Origin: an uncultured Eubacterium sp.
Lineage (GTDB): Bacteria > Bacillota > Clostridia > Lachnospirales > Lachnospiraceae
Direction: 5' to 3'
DNA length: 64,000 bases
NCBI GenBank assembly: GCA_945920185.1
Contig: CAMEJP010000003.1
Span: 33,703 to 97,702 of the forward strand
In this document: in pieces, positions 16,908 through 26,056 of the stretch
Numbering within the stretch: the stretch's first letter is position 1
Layout of the letters: each line of letters starts with the position of its first letter
Notes under the pieces: model-generated
Told to the model about the DNA's origin: nothing
Seen by the model: only the letters and a program-made list of their open reading frames with translations
Database searches by the model: none
Program-made: the position numbers and the translations under genes

Positions 16908-18362
16908 ATGACAGGATTTAAAAATACAGGAGTAATGCATTCTATAAAGAGGGCTCTTGAGTCGGCAAGAATAGAAAACTATGATTACAGCGCATATCTC
17001 GAAGAAAAAAATGTAACTGAGGAAGAATTAAACAGACAAAAGAATACGGGCTTTTTCTATGAACCGCTTATAAGCGTCATTACCCAGATTGGAAATGAAC
17101 CTGTAAAATATCTTGATAAAATGATAGAATCTGTAAGTTCTCAGTCTTATGCGTTTTATGAGTTGTGTATAGCAGATAATTCTGCGGGCGAGCAGGCAGG
17201 AAACGTAATTTCTCAGTATATAAATAAAAATCCACGCATAAGATATGTGCGTACAAAAGCTTCAAACGGTCTGGGAGCCAATCTTGAGGAAGCACTCAAT
17301 ATGGCTGACGGAGATTACGTTGTCTATGTGAGAGCCAATGACGAGCTGTCGCCAAATGCCTTATATGAGCTTGTAAGGGCTATTAACAGGCGTGACAGGG
17401 TGGATGTGGTGTACGCTGACGAGGACAGTATAGCTGCAGGGCGAAAGCAGTACGAGAAGCCTGTATTTAAACCTAATATCAACTATGATTTACTTAGAAC
17501 CAACAACTACATAGGACATCCGATGTTAGTGAGAAAGAAACTCGCGAAGCGCATAGGCGGATTTTCAGACAGGTTCATAGGCGCACAGGAGTATGACTTT
17601 ACATTAAGATGCATAGAGGGAAGCGACAAAGTTATCCACGTATCAAAAATGCTTTATCACAGCAGAGATATTTATGAAAATGATTTTGACGCTGACGAGA
17701 TGATAAATGCCCTTAACGCACATTTTGAGAGAACAGGAATAATAGCTGACATACGTCCGCTTGACTGTCCGGGATACTTCAGAATAAATTATCATATGGA
17801 ATCTACTCCGCATGTCACAATAATCATAAATGACCTTTACGGTGAAAAGCAGCTCAAGAAATGTGTGGATTCCATAAGAGGAAAAACAATATATCGGGAA
17901 TATGACATTATTGTAAGAAAAAATAGCAGTAAAATACCGCGTGAACACATTGCCGGGACATATGTTATAGCTATTGACAGCAATATGACGGTTCTTTCAA
18001 ATAATTTTATAGAAAAAATGCTGGCAAGGATGTCACAGGGCGATGTGTCTGTTGTATGTTCAAAGATAATCGACAGACATAAAAAAATATTACATGCAGG
18101 CATAAAAAATACAAAATCAGGACTGAAGTATATGTTTGAGGGAATGCCGTCATGGCAGTACGGCTACGGACTAAGGGCAATACTTCAGCAAAATGTCGAT
18201 GCATTTCCTGTTATGGGTATAATGCTAAAAACCGAAGATTATCTTGCCATAGATTATGAAAATCCCGAGAATGGCATAGACATAGAGCTTTGTGAGCTTA
18301 TGAGACAGAACGGCAAGATGATAACATATGAACCTGACGTATTATTTGAAAAAGGAAGATGA
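16908..18362 (+). CDS. GT2-type glycosyltransferase paralogue
   Basis: 484 residues with the same two-domain plan as the gene upstream. The N domain is a clear GT2 (PLISVITQIGNEPVKYLDKMIESVSSQSYAFYELCIADNS, then DVVYADEDSIAAGRKQYEKPVFKPNINYDLLRTNNYIGHPMLVRK), but the metal motif reads VRANDELSP where LDxDDELSP is usual, so its first Asp is Arg. The C domain (PHVTIIINDLYGEKQLKKCVDSIRGKT) is shorter and more decayed. AAGGTGAG lies before the ATG. It likely acts with its neighbour on one surface glycan, possibly one as catalyst and one as helper. A TTGACA at 18367-18372 follows the stop and may belong to the pgm promoter. Confidence 0.75.
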   Translation: MTGFKNTGVMHSIKRALESARIENYDYSAYLEEKNVTEEELNRQKNTGFFYEPLISVITQIGNEPVKYLDKMIESVSSQSYAFYELCIADNSAGEQAGNVISQYINKNPRIRYVRTKASNGLGANLEEALNMADGDYVVYVRANDELSPNALYELVRAINRRDRVDVVYADEDSIAAGRKQYEKPVFKPNINYDLLRTNNYIGHPMLVRKKLAKRIGGFSDRFIGAQEYDFTLRCIEGSDKVIHVSKMLYHSRDIYENDFDADEMINALNAHFERTGIIADIRPLDCPGYFRINYHMESTPHVTIIINDLYGEKQLKKCVDSIRGKTIYREYDIIVRKNSSKIPREHIAGTYVIAIDSNMTVLSNNFIEKMLARMSQGDVSVVCSKIIDRHKKILHAGIKNTKSGLKYMFEGMPSWQYGYGLRAILQQNVDAFPVMGIMLKTEDYLAIDYENPENGIDIELCELMRQNGKMITYEPDVLFEKGR

Positions 18363-18441
18363 CTTTTTGACAAAAGTATGATAAAATATAGACAAAGGTA
18401 TGGGACCCAACCCAAATATTCAGGAAAAGAGGATTATACAT

Positions 18442-20169
18442 ATGGAATTTATGAATGTGTACAAGGAATGGTGTGAAAACGAATACTTTTCCGAAGAAAC
18501 ACGCAAAGAATTATTATCTATTAAGGATAATGTTGCAGAGATTGAGGATAGGTTTTACAAGGATTTGGAATTTGGTACAGGCGGTCTTAGAGGCGTTATC
18601 GGTAACGGAACAAACAGAATGAACATTTACACTGTAAGAAAGGCTACGCAGGGACTTGCCAATTTTATTATCAAGGAAAATGCAGCTGACAGAGGTGTTG
18701 CGATTGCCTACGATTCAAGAAGAATGTCTCCTGAATTTGCTGACTGTGCGGCACTCTGCCTTAATGCAAACGGCATCAAGGCGTACGTGTTCCCTTCATT
18801 AAGACCTACTCCGGAGCTTTCATTTGCGGTAAGAGAGCTCAACTGTATAGCAGGTATCGTGGTTACGGCAAGCCACAATCCTCCGGAATATAATGGTTAC
18901 AAGGTATACTGGGAGGACGGTGCACAGGTTACAAGTCCTAAGGACGTTATGATTATTGATGAGGTTAAGGCAGTTACCGACTTTAACAATGTGCTTACAA
19001 TGGACAAGGACGAGGCTGTTGCAAATGGACTTTACAATGTCATAGGTCCTGATCTTGACGACAAATATATTGCAAAGCTTAAAGAGCAGGTGCTTAATCC
19101 GGAGATTATTAAAGAAGTGGGTAAGGATTTGAAGATAGTCTATACACCGCTTCACGGAACAGGAAATATACCTGCAAGACGTGTGCTTAAAGAGCTTGGC
19201 TTTGAAAATGTATATGTAGTTCCACAGCAGGAGCTTCCTGATTCAGAATTTTCAACGGTAGGTTATCCTAATCCGGAAGACCCTAAGGCATTTGCTTTAG
19301 CTCTTGAACTCGCAAAGGAAGTTGACGCAGATGTTGTACTGGCAACTGACCCTGATGCAGACAGACTCGGTGTATACGCAAAGGATTCAAAAACCGGCGA
19401 GTATATGTCATTTACCGGAAATATGTCAGGCATGCTTATTGCCGAGTATCTTCTTTCACAGAGAAAGGCAAAGGGAAAGCTTCATTCAAACGGTGCATTT
19501 ATAAAGACTATCGTATCAACAAATATGGCAGATGCCATTGCAAACGAGTACAACCTTAAACTTATAGAAGTACTGACAGGCTTTAAGTACATAGGCGAGC
19601 AGATTAAGTGGTTTGAGCAGCAGGGTACTTATGAGTACGAATTTGGTTTTGAGGAAAGCTACGGCTGCCTTATCGGTACACATGCAAGAGATAAGGATGC
19701 TATTGTTGCCGTTATGGCTTTATGTGAGGCTGCTGCCTACTATAAGAAGCAGGGTCTTACCCTCTGGGATCAGATGCTCAATATATTTGAAAAGTACGGC
19801 TATTACAGAGAGGGTCTTAAGTCTATCACACTTAAAGGTGTTGAGGGCGTGGCAAAGATTCAAAAGATGCTTGACGATTTGAGAGCTAATCCGCCAAAGC
19901 AGCTTGGAAGCTACAAGGTACTGGCAGTACGCGATTACAAGCTTGATACCGTTACAAATATGGAAACAGGTGAGGTGACAAGCACGGGTCTTCCTGCTTC
20001 AAACGTACTTTACTATGACCTTACGGACAATGCATGGTGCTGTGCAAGACCATCCGGAACGGAGCCTAAGATTAAGTTCTATATGGGCGTAAAGGGCAAG
20101 AGCTTTGAGGATGCAAACGCACTTCTTTCAATGCTTACCGACGAGGTTATGAAGGTAGTCGGAGAATAG
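18442..20169 (+). CDS. Phosphoglucomutase/phosphomannomutase family enzyme
   Basis: Interconverts hexose 1- and 6-phosphates, here probably glucose, feeding UDP-glucose for envelope glycans and glycogen. The 575 residues match the alpha-PGM (PgcA/Pgm2-like) class of Firmicutes. Phosphoserine loop TASHNPPEYNGYK has Ser144, the metal loop is DPDADR at 303-308, the sugar loop is GFEESYGCLIG and the C-terminal phosphate site is RPSGTEPKIKFY. The ATG at 18442 is taken over the upstream one at 18400, because AAGAGG precedes it and the protein then has no extension. A factor-independent terminator follows. Confidence 0.93.
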   Translation: MEFMNVYKEWCENEYFSEETRKELLSIKDNVAEIEDRFYKDLEFGTGGLRGVIGNGTNRMNIYTVRKATQGLANFIIKENAADRGVAIAYDSRRMSPEFADCAALCLNANGIKAYVFPSLRPTPELSFAVRELNCIAGIVVTASHNPPEYNGYKVYWEDGAQVTSPKDVMIIDEVKAVTDFNNVLTMDKDEAVANGLYNVIGPDLDDKYIAKLKEQVLNPEIIKEVGKDLKIVYTPLHGTGNIPARRVLKELGFENVYVVPQQELPDSEFSTVGYPNPEDPKAFALALELAKEVDADVVLATDPDADRLGVYAKDSKTGEYMSFTGNMSGMLIAEYLLSQRKAKGKLHSNGAFIKTIVSTNMADAIANEYNLKLIEVLTGFKYIGEQIKWFEQQGTYEYEFGFEESYGCLIGTHARDKDAIVAVMALCEAAAYYKKQGLTLWDQMLNIFEKYGYYREGLKSITLKGVEGVAKIQKMLDDLRANPPKQLGSYKVLAVRDYKLDTVTNMETGEVTSTGLPASNVLYYDLTDNAWCCARPSGTEPKIKFYMGVKGKSFEDANALLSMLTDEVMKVVGE

Positions 20170-20248
20170 GATTTTCCGTCAAACAGGAAATGTCAGTAAA
20201 GCTGAACCGAATCCGGTGCCAAGACTTTCGAGCGAGTCTTGAATATCA

Positions 20249-20282
20249 GGACATACATCTTTTTGGGTGTATGTCCTTTTTA
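20249..20282 (+). terminator. Terminator after phosphoglucomutase
   Basis: Perfect 9-bp stem 20249-20257 / 20268-20276 followed by TTTTT. A smaller hairpin (AAGACT...AGTCTT, 20221-20240) sits just before it. Confidence 0.85.
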
Positions 20283-20345
20283 CTTTTCGTAACATTATCG
20301 TGCTTTTCACATAAGATATATCAAAATGTATATATGGTGATTTTT

Positions 20346-21308
20346 ATGGAAAGGACGATTGTGATAGACGCAGGTCATGGCGGAGCAGATCCCGGAGCCA
20401 CCTATGAAGGCAGACAGGAAAAGGACGACGCACTCAGGCTTGCAATGGCAGTTGGAAAGATTCTTGAAAATAACGGAATTAATGTAATATACACAAGAAC
20501 TACGGATGAGTACGAAACGCCTTTTAAAAAGGCTACGGAGGGTAATCAGGCAGGAGCGGATTTCTTTATATCAATACACAGAAATTCATCGGTGCGCCCT
20601 GAACTTTATAACGGATTTGAAACGCTGGTGTATGATGATTCAGGAGTTAAAGCCATAATGGCAAGAAATATTAACGCCAATATGGAAAAGATAGGGTTTA
20701 AGAACAATGGTGTTACGGAAAGACCAAATCTTGTGGTTCTGAAAAGAACGCAGATGCCGGCATTGCTCCTGGAGGTGGGGTTTATTAACAGCTCCAAAGA
20801 TAATGCAATATTTGACAACAACTTTGATGCCATAGCGCAGGGCATAGCAGACGGTATTCTTGATACTTTATCTGCCAATGAAACCGCAAAGGCTTCAGCA
20901 AAGGATGTTGTGAGCAGCAATGTGTATTCTGATGTTATGACAGACAGAGATGACAGGGATAGAGACGACAGTATGCGAGATGACAGGGATAGAGATAGGT
21001 CTGACAGGATTTCGGGCGACGGAATGTCAAACAACGGAATGACAGATGATAACCGAAACGGTATGTATGACGATGACCATAACAGAACTGACAGAAAACT
21101 TTATCGTGTTCAGGTAGGAGCATACAGAAATAAGGATTCTGCCGAAAGAATGTTAAATTCCCTGCTTATGGAGGGATTTCCTGCATTTGTTATATATGAT
21201 GACGGACTGTACAAGGTTCAGGTGGGAGCATTTGAATTTCTGGCAAATGCAGTAGCTATGGAAAAGAAACTGAGAAGTTACAGATACAATACTTATATTA
21301 CGGTGTGA
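20346..21308 (+). CDS. N-acetylmuramoyl-L-alanine amidase with SPOR domain, no signal peptide
   Basis: Zinc amidase that cuts the bond between muramic acid and the stem peptide. The 320 residues start with the Amidase_3 catalytic domain directly: VIDAGHGGADPG (first His about residue 11), EKDD, FFISIHRNSS and ALLLEVGFINSSKDN. A low-complexity Asp/Arg/Asn/Met-rich linker (about 197-252, repeats such as DDRDRDDS) leads to a C-terminal SPOR domain (YRVQVGAYRNKDSAERML, YKVQVGAFE), which binds glycan stripped of peptides. There is no signal peptide, as in Bacillus CwlC, a mother-cell lysis enzyme, so export through lysis or sporulation is one reading. A weak GGTGA site supports this start; a longer form from 20190 would translate through a terminator hairpin. 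Confidence 0.85.
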   Translation: MERTIVIDAGHGGADPGATYEGRQEKDDALRLAMAVGKILENNGINVIYTRTTDEYETPFKKATEGNQAGADFFISIHRNSSVRPELYNGFETLVYDDSGVKAIMARNINANMEKIGFKNNGVTERPNLVVLKRTQMPALLLEVGFINSSKDNAIFDNNFDAIAQGIADGILDTLSANETAKASAKDVVSSNVYSDVMTDRDDRDRDDSMRDDRDRDRSDRISGDGMSNNGMTDDNRNGMYDDDHNRTDRKLYRVQVGAYRNKDSAERMLNSLLMEGFPAFVIYDDGLYKVQVGAFEFLANAVAMEKKLRSYRYNTYITV

Positions 21309-21365
21309 AACTGTAGTATGGATTCGGATAAGTCTTGATTTTTAATGAGAGGAAGAGTGAAAATA

Positions 21366-21419
21366 CGCATAAAGTGAAATTAGCCTGAGAGTGATTCTCA
21401 GGCTAATTTCACTTATGCG
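21366..21419. repeat. 24-bp stem hairpin between convergent genes
   Basis: Left arm 21366-21390 and right arm 21396-21419 pair perfectly apart from one bulged A, with a 5-base loop. No T-run follows on either strand in the usual position, though it may still stop transcription from both sides. Confidence 0.8.
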
Positions 21420-21424
21420 GACAT

Positions 21425-22660
21425 TTACTCAAGCTCGGCTATGCGTGACAGTCTTACATACATATCAGATATTTTGTACCATGTCGGGAAGTCTACAATT
21501 CCGGTTTGCGGCAAATTAAAAATCTGTTGGAATTTTCGTACTGCCTCAGCAGTTCTTTCGCCATATATTCCGTCTTCAGCTATTTTCGGTATGGCATTAA
21601 AGTTATCACTTATTCTGTTTAACTGTTCCTGAAGCTGTCGTATTTTACTGCCGCTTGAACCTATTTCAAGGTTGTAACCCGGCCATGATGCAGGAATACC
21701 TGATATTTCTTCGGCACTGTTTATGTACATATCGTCGCCGTAATAGTATTGAATGATTTCAATGTCAGAATAATTCTGCTCGCCAAGTGCCTTTGAACCC
21801 CATTGACTCATCCAGTTCGGACATGACACCCTTTTTCCGTCACAGTATTGGGTAAGTATAGGCTGTTTGACGTTAGGACGGGACAGATATTGGTTAAAAA
21901 TGTCATCTACAACAAGTGAAATGCTTTCAAAAATGTTTCTTCCCGATATCCATTTGTGGTCATAGGCGGTTGAAGAGGTGATAGTGAAATCATAGCCCTG
22001 ATTGCGATACCATTCAGTGTACACACGGTTCATGGTAAATGACATAATGGCCAGTATATTTGCCCTTAGGGTAGATTCAGGCCATGTGGAATATATTTCG
22101 CTGGAGGCAACATTTTTTATGTAATCGCGGTAGCGTACATAGTGGTTGGTTGCTGAACTGTCAGTCGGCGGACCGTCATGAACTACTACATATTCCGGAA
22201 CTACCACACGGCTTAATACTATTTCTCCTGTTTCATTTGTAGGCTTTATCTCGCTTTCGGCTATCTTAGGCGGAAAGTCGCCAAACAGGGTGTTTGCAGG
22301 AATAACGAAAACATAAGGCTCAGAAATGGCACTAAGCGGTGTGAGAACAGAAGGCAGAATGGAGGTTTCTCCTGACATAACCTGTGCGTCATACACCGAT
22401 ACATCCTCAAAGCCCGGCATGGTGATTTTGATATTGTATTGAGCGTAAGGCTCATTCTCTGAAGGAGCCATACTGTATTCAACGGGCGGAGTCCTAAGAG
22501 TTACGGCTTCTGTCTGACCTGAAGAGTCCGTCTTTAGAACTTCGATGGGAGTGGAACTGTCCGGATATGAGATTTCGACAGTGGCGTCTTCAATGGGAGA
22601 ACCGTCCATTCGTGATGTCAGACTTATCTTTAGTAAACCTGTGTCTAAATAATCATCCAT
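21425..22660 (-). CDS. SpoIID-like, peptidoglycan-binding domain protein
   Basis: 411 residues in three parts. The N-terminal region resembles a Cna-B/carboxypeptidase-regulatory beta sandwich (LLKISLTSRMDGSPIEDATVEI). A middle segment at about 175-320 shares the SpoIID/LytB pattern (YRDYIKNVASSEIYSTWPESTLRANILAIMSFTMNR, then CPNWMSQWGSKALG, compare GMSQWGA). The C-terminal PG_binding_1 domain has IGSSGSKIRQLQEQLNRI and DGIYGERTAEAVRKFQQIFNLPQTG. No signal peptide is seen, as for the convergent amidase. It probably acts on cortex or cell-wall peptidoglycan. The start is supported only by AGGT upstream. Confidence 0.78.
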   Translation of the reverse strand: MDDYLDTGLLKISLTSRMDGSPIEDATVEISYPDSSTPIEVLKTDSSGQTEAVTLRTPPVEYSMAPSENEPYAQYNIKITMPGFEDVSVYDAQVMSGETSILPSVLTPLSAISEPYVFVIPANTLFGDFPPKIAESEIKPTNETGEIVLSRVVVPEYVVVHDGPPTDSSATNHYVRYRDYIKNVASSEIYSTWPESTLRANILAIMSFTMNRVYTEWYRNQGYDFTITSSTAYDHKWISGRNIFESISLVVDDIFNQYLSRPNVKQPILTQYCDGKRVSCPNWMSQWGSKALGEQNYSDIEIIQYYYGDDMYINSAEEISGIPASWPGYNLEIGSSGSKIRQLQEQLNRISDNFNAIPKIAEDGIYGERTAEAVRKFQQIFNLPQTGIVDFPTWYKISDMYVRLSRIAELE

Positions 22661-22726
22661 AAAATACCTAAAAATATATTTTTAACAGTATATGTATGTA
22701 ACTTCCTCAATATGAAAAGTAGCTGT

Positions 22727-22755
22727 TTGACGTTTAGGTGGTCTTGTGTTACAAT
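22727..22755 (+). promoter_or_regulatory. Sigma-A promoter of argS
   Basis: -35 TTGACG (22727-22732), 17-bp spacer, -10 TACAAT (22750-22755). The transcript would start about 30 bp before the argS ATG, leaving no room for a T-box leader. Confidence 0.75.
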
Positions 22756-22792
22756 GTAGTGTACGTTATGAATGACAGGAGATGTTTGTATT

Positions 22793-24565
22793 ATGAAGAA
22801 AATGATAGAGCTAATAGGCGATGAGCTTGTTAGAGCCTTTGAACAGTGTAGCTATGACAGCAAATATGCTAAGGTAAGTATTTCTAACAGACCCGATTTG
22901 TGTGAGTATCAGTGTAACGGTGCCATGGCATGCGCAAAGGAATACAGAAAAGCGCCTATTGTTATAGCGCAAGAGGTGGTTGAGGTTCTTAAGGATAATG
23001 ATATATTTGATGCTGTTGAAGCCGTCGCTCCGGGTTTTATCAATATGAAGCTTTCCGGAAAGTTTGTATCTGACTACATAGAGGGAATGAGAACGAGCGG
23101 AAAATTCGGCATGGAGGAGAATAAAAATCCTCAGACGATTATAGTTGATTATGGCGGAGCTAATGTGGCTAAGCCTCTTCATATAGGACATCTTCGTTCT
23201 GCCATTATCGGCGAGTGCGTTAAGAGAATGGGAAGGTTCTTAGGAAATAAGGTAATCGGTGATGTACATCTTGGTGACTGGGGACTGCAGATGGGACTTA
23301 TAATAGAGGAACTCAGATGCCGTAAGCCTGAGCTGTCATATTTTGATGAGAGCTTTACGGGCGAATATCCAAAAGAGGCACCGTTTACCATATCAGAGCT
23401 TGAGGAAATATATCCGGCAGCTTCAAAGAAAGCTAAAGAGAATGAGGAATTTGCCAAGAAAGCACACGAGGCTACACTTAAGCTTCAAAGCGGAGACAGG
23501 GCATTTACGGCTATATGGAAGCACATAATAGCAGTATCAGTTGCCGACCTTAAAGTAAATTACGGCAATTTAAATGTTGAATTTGATTTGTGGAAGGGCG
23601 AGTCTGACGCACAACCTTACATTGAGGATATGATTAACGATATGATTGCGAAGGGATATGCTTACGAAAGTCAGGGAGCGACGGTAATAGACGTATCTCT
23701 TCCTGATGACAAAAAGGAAATACCTCCTTGCATTATAAGAAAGTCTGACGGTGCGGCATTATATGCCACATCCGATTTGGCTACCATTATAGAAAGAGAA
23801 AAGCTGTACAGCCCTGACAGATACATTTATCTTACGGACAAAAGACAGGAACTGCATTTTGTTCAGGTGTTCAGAGCTGCAAGAAAGACAAAGCTTGTAA
23901 AGGAAAGCACAAGCCTTGAACATCTTGGCTTCGGAACGATGAACGGCAAGGACGGACAGCCGTTTAAGACGAGGTCGGGCGGAGTTATGCGTCTTGAATA
24001 TCTTATAAAGGAAGTCAACGATGCAGTAAAAGCGCGTCTTGAAGAAAGCGGTAAGATAGTGGGACAGGAAGCGGAGGACACAGCAAGAATCATAGGACTT
24101 GCGGCGATTAAGTACGGTGACCTTTCAAATCAGGCTTCAAAGGATTATGTGTTTGATATTGACAGATTTACTTCTTTTGAAGGAAATACGGGTCCGTACA
24201 TTTTGTACACAATAGTAAGAATAAAGTCTATACTGGCAAAATTTTCACAGGAAAATTCGATGTCAGACATAGGAGGATTTAAACTTCTGCCTGCAGCGAC
24301 TGCTGAGGAAAAGAGGCTGATGCTTACACTTCTCAAATTTGTGGATGTCATGGAAAATGCTTTTGCCGAGATAGCACCGCACAAAATATGTCAGTTTGTA
24401 TATGAGGTGACGGACGCTTTCAGTACGTTTTATAATTCTGTAAAGATACTGTCGGAGGAGGATACGGCAAGAAAGCAGAGCTATATAGCGCTTATAAGCT
24501 ATACCAAAGAGATACTTGAAGCGGCAATTGACGTGCTTGGATTTGAGGCACCGGAGAGAATGTAA
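22793..24565 (+). CDS. argS: Arginyl-tRNA synthetase
   Basis: Charges tRNA-Arg with arginine using ATP. The 590 residues have the family's N-terminal Arg_S additional domain, HIGH at 130-133 (AKPLHIGHLRSA), a class I Rossmann core (VIGDVHLGDWGLQMG, LYATSDLATI, RYIYLTDKRQELHF) and a DALR-type anticodon domain (FSTFYNSVKIL). The ATG at 22793 gives MKKMIELIG after AGGAGA at a long spacing of about 11 bases; the alternative 22772 lacks a ribosome binding site. It is monocistronic, ending in a terminator shared with the convergent transporter. Confidence 0.95.
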   Translation: MKKMIELIGDELVRAFEQCSYDSKYAKVSISNRPDLCEYQCNGAMACAKEYRKAPIVIAQEVVEVLKDNDIFDAVEAVAPGFINMKLSGKFVSDYIEGMRTSGKFGMEENKNPQTIIVDYGGANVAKPLHIGHLRSAIIGECVKRMGRFLGNKVIGDVHLGDWGLQMGLIIEELRCRKPELSYFDESFTGEYPKEAPFTISELEEIYPAASKKAKENEEFAKKAHEATLKLQSGDRAFTAIWKHIIAVSVADLKVNYGNLNVEFDLWKGESDAQPYIEDMINDMIAKGYAYESQGATVIDVSLPDDKKEIPPCIIRKSDGAALYATSDLATIIEREKLYSPDRYIYLTDKRQELHFVQVFRAARKTKLVKESTSLEHLGFGTMNGKDGQPFKTRSGGVMRLEYLIKEVNDAVKARLEESGKIVGQEAEDTARIIGLAAIKYGDLSNQASKDYVFDIDRFTSFEGNTGPYILYTIVRIKSILAKFSQENSMSDIGGFKLLPAATAEEKRLMLTLLKFVDVMENAFAEIAPHKICQFVYEVTDAFSTFYNSVKILSEEDTARKQSYIALISYTKEILEAAIDVLGFEAPERM

Positions 24566-24573
24566 AGTATAAA

Positions 24574-24618
24574 AAAAGCAGTTTATTTGATGGGATTTCC
24601 CGTAAATAAACTGCTTTT
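24574..24618. terminator. Bidirectional terminator between argS and the OFA transporter
   Basis: Perfect 15-bp stem 24574-24588 / 24604-24618 with A-rich and T-rich flanks on both sides, so it works for both convergent transcripts. Confidence 0.9.
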
Positions 24619-24641
24619 ATCATATCTGTTTCCTGATAAGG

Positions 24642-26024
24642 CTAAGCGTTCTGCTTGGCTGCTTTTTTTGCCTTTTTTGCTTCGAGAGCTTTATCGGTAG
24701 GCTTTACCATAACAAGACATATAACAAGTGCTATGATGTAAAGTGCCAATGTTGCGTACAATACATACTGATAACCGGTCGGATTTACCATAATTGTTTC
24801 AACAGTACCGTCAGCAAGTGTATGCTCTATAGGAACTTCTTTTCCGAATGTCTTAACAATCCATGATGCCATCTGGTTTCCTGTAAGACCTGCAAAGCCC
24901 CATGCCGATAAAGTGATACCGTGAATTGCACTTATGCTTCCCATTCCGTAATGGTCTGAAAGGAGGGTAGGCACATTTGAGAAGCCTCCGCCGTAGCCTG
25001 CATTAACAACAAATATAAGTGAAAGCGAAAGGACTGTGAGAAGCATGTTGCCTTCGCCGTTCTTGATTCCGTTTGTCAGCATAATGACGGCAGTAAATGC
25101 TATGGACATAATGAATATGAGCTTGTAAATTGTATTTCTGTCTTTCATTGTATCTGCCCATGCAGAAAATCCGAGACGTCCGCCTGCGTTAAAGAGTGCG
25201 GAAACTGTAGAAATAATTCCGACAATACCGGCAAGTCCGAGACATTTTACAATCATTTTCTCCTGTGATATAAGAGCAAGACCACATGTAATATTTATGT
25301 AGAACATTAACCATATTCCGATATAGTTTGTCAGTGGTTTTGTCTTAAGTACTGACATAATTGAAGGCTTATTTTCGTGTGAAGGTTCGTGCCAGCCTTC
25401 AGGCTTTTTGAGCAGAAGATGGCCGGTGAACATCATTACGAAATATACGCCTGCAAGTATGATGAACATTTTGTATATTCCGCCCTTGCCAAGGTTGTCA
25501 AGCATAGCCTGCATGATAGGACTTGCGATGGCTTTTGCGGAACCAAAACCTGCAACGGCAAGACCGGTTGCAAGACCCTTTCTGTCCTCAAACCAGAGCA
25601 TCAATGTCTTTACAGGTGAAAGATAACCTGTTCCGAGTCCGATACCCATTATAAAACCGTAACATATGTAGATTCCGATTAGTGCGAGTGCACTTCCTTT
25701 ATGTGCTCCGCCGTACCATATGAAGAAACCTGTACCTGCCATGCCGACGGCAAAGCATATAGCGGCAATAAGAGAAGCTTTGTGAATGTCCTTTTCAACA
25801 ACATTTCCAAGAAATGCTGCGGACATGCCTAAGAAGAATATCGCAAAGCTGAATGCCCATTCGGTTGCACTTTTTGAAAAACCTATGTAGTCAGCTATTT
25901 CCTGACTAAAGATTGACCAGCAGTATACGGTACCTATGCTGCAATGAAGGAGTAATGCCGGTATCGCAGCGCGAAACCATTTGTTATTACGCCAGCTTGC
26001 TTTTTTCTTTTCCTTTGTTTCCAT
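24642..26024 (-). CDS. OFA-family major facilitator transporter (OxlT-like)
   Basis: Twelve-helix secondary transporter of 460 residues in the oxalate/formate antiporter family, which exchanges or co-transports small monocarboxylates. N-terminal WFRAAIPALLLHCSIGTVYCWSIF and the loop GYLSPVKTLMLWFEDRKGLATG (between helices 4 and 5) are family hallmarks, as is SDHYGMGSISAIHG in helix 10-11. The C terminus is Lys/Ala-rich. GGGAG precedes the ATG. Candidate substrates are lactate, pyruvate, formate or oxalate; no catabolic gene is adjacent to choose among them. The promoter (TTGCAA-16-TATAAT) carries an inverted repeat just downstream. Confidence 0.87.
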   Translation of the reverse strand: METKEKKKASWRNNKWFRAAIPALLLHCSIGTVYCWSIFSQEIADYIGFSKSATEWAFSFAIFFLGMSAAFLGNVVEKDIHKASLIAAICFAVGMAGTGFFIWYGGAHKGSALALIGIYICYGFIMGIGLGTGYLSPVKTLMLWFEDRKGLATGLAVAGFGSAKAIASPIMQAMLDNLGKGGIYKMFIILAGVYFVMMFTGHLLLKKPEGWHEPSHENKPSIMSVLKTKPLTNYIGIWLMFYINITCGLALISQEKMIVKCLGLAGIVGIISTVSALFNAGGRLGFSAWADTMKDRNTIYKLIFIMSIAFTAVIMLTNGIKNGEGNMLLTVLSLSLIFVVNAGYGGGFSNVPTLLSDHYGMGSISAIHGITLSAWGFAGLTGNQMASWIVKTFGKEVPIEHTLADGTVETIMVNPTGYQYVLYATLALYIIALVICLVMVKPTDKALEAKKAKKAAKQNA

Positions 26025-26056
26025 GAGTTGTCTCCCTTTAGATTTTTTAAATAATA

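Noticed and set aside
18367..18395. TTGACA before phosphoglucomutase as a full promoter
   Set aside because: The -35 box is perfect, but no acceptable -10 lies 16-18 bp away, so it is not listed as a feature.
20170..20345. c-di-AMP (ydaO) riboswitch before the amidase
   Set aside because: CCGAATCCGGTGCC recalls parts of that aptamer, but the GGUAAC and CGCUUAAU-type core segments are not found and the region is crowded by a terminator.
22756..22792. T-box leader for argS
   Set aside because: The promoter is about 30 bp from the start codon, which leaves no room for a T-box.
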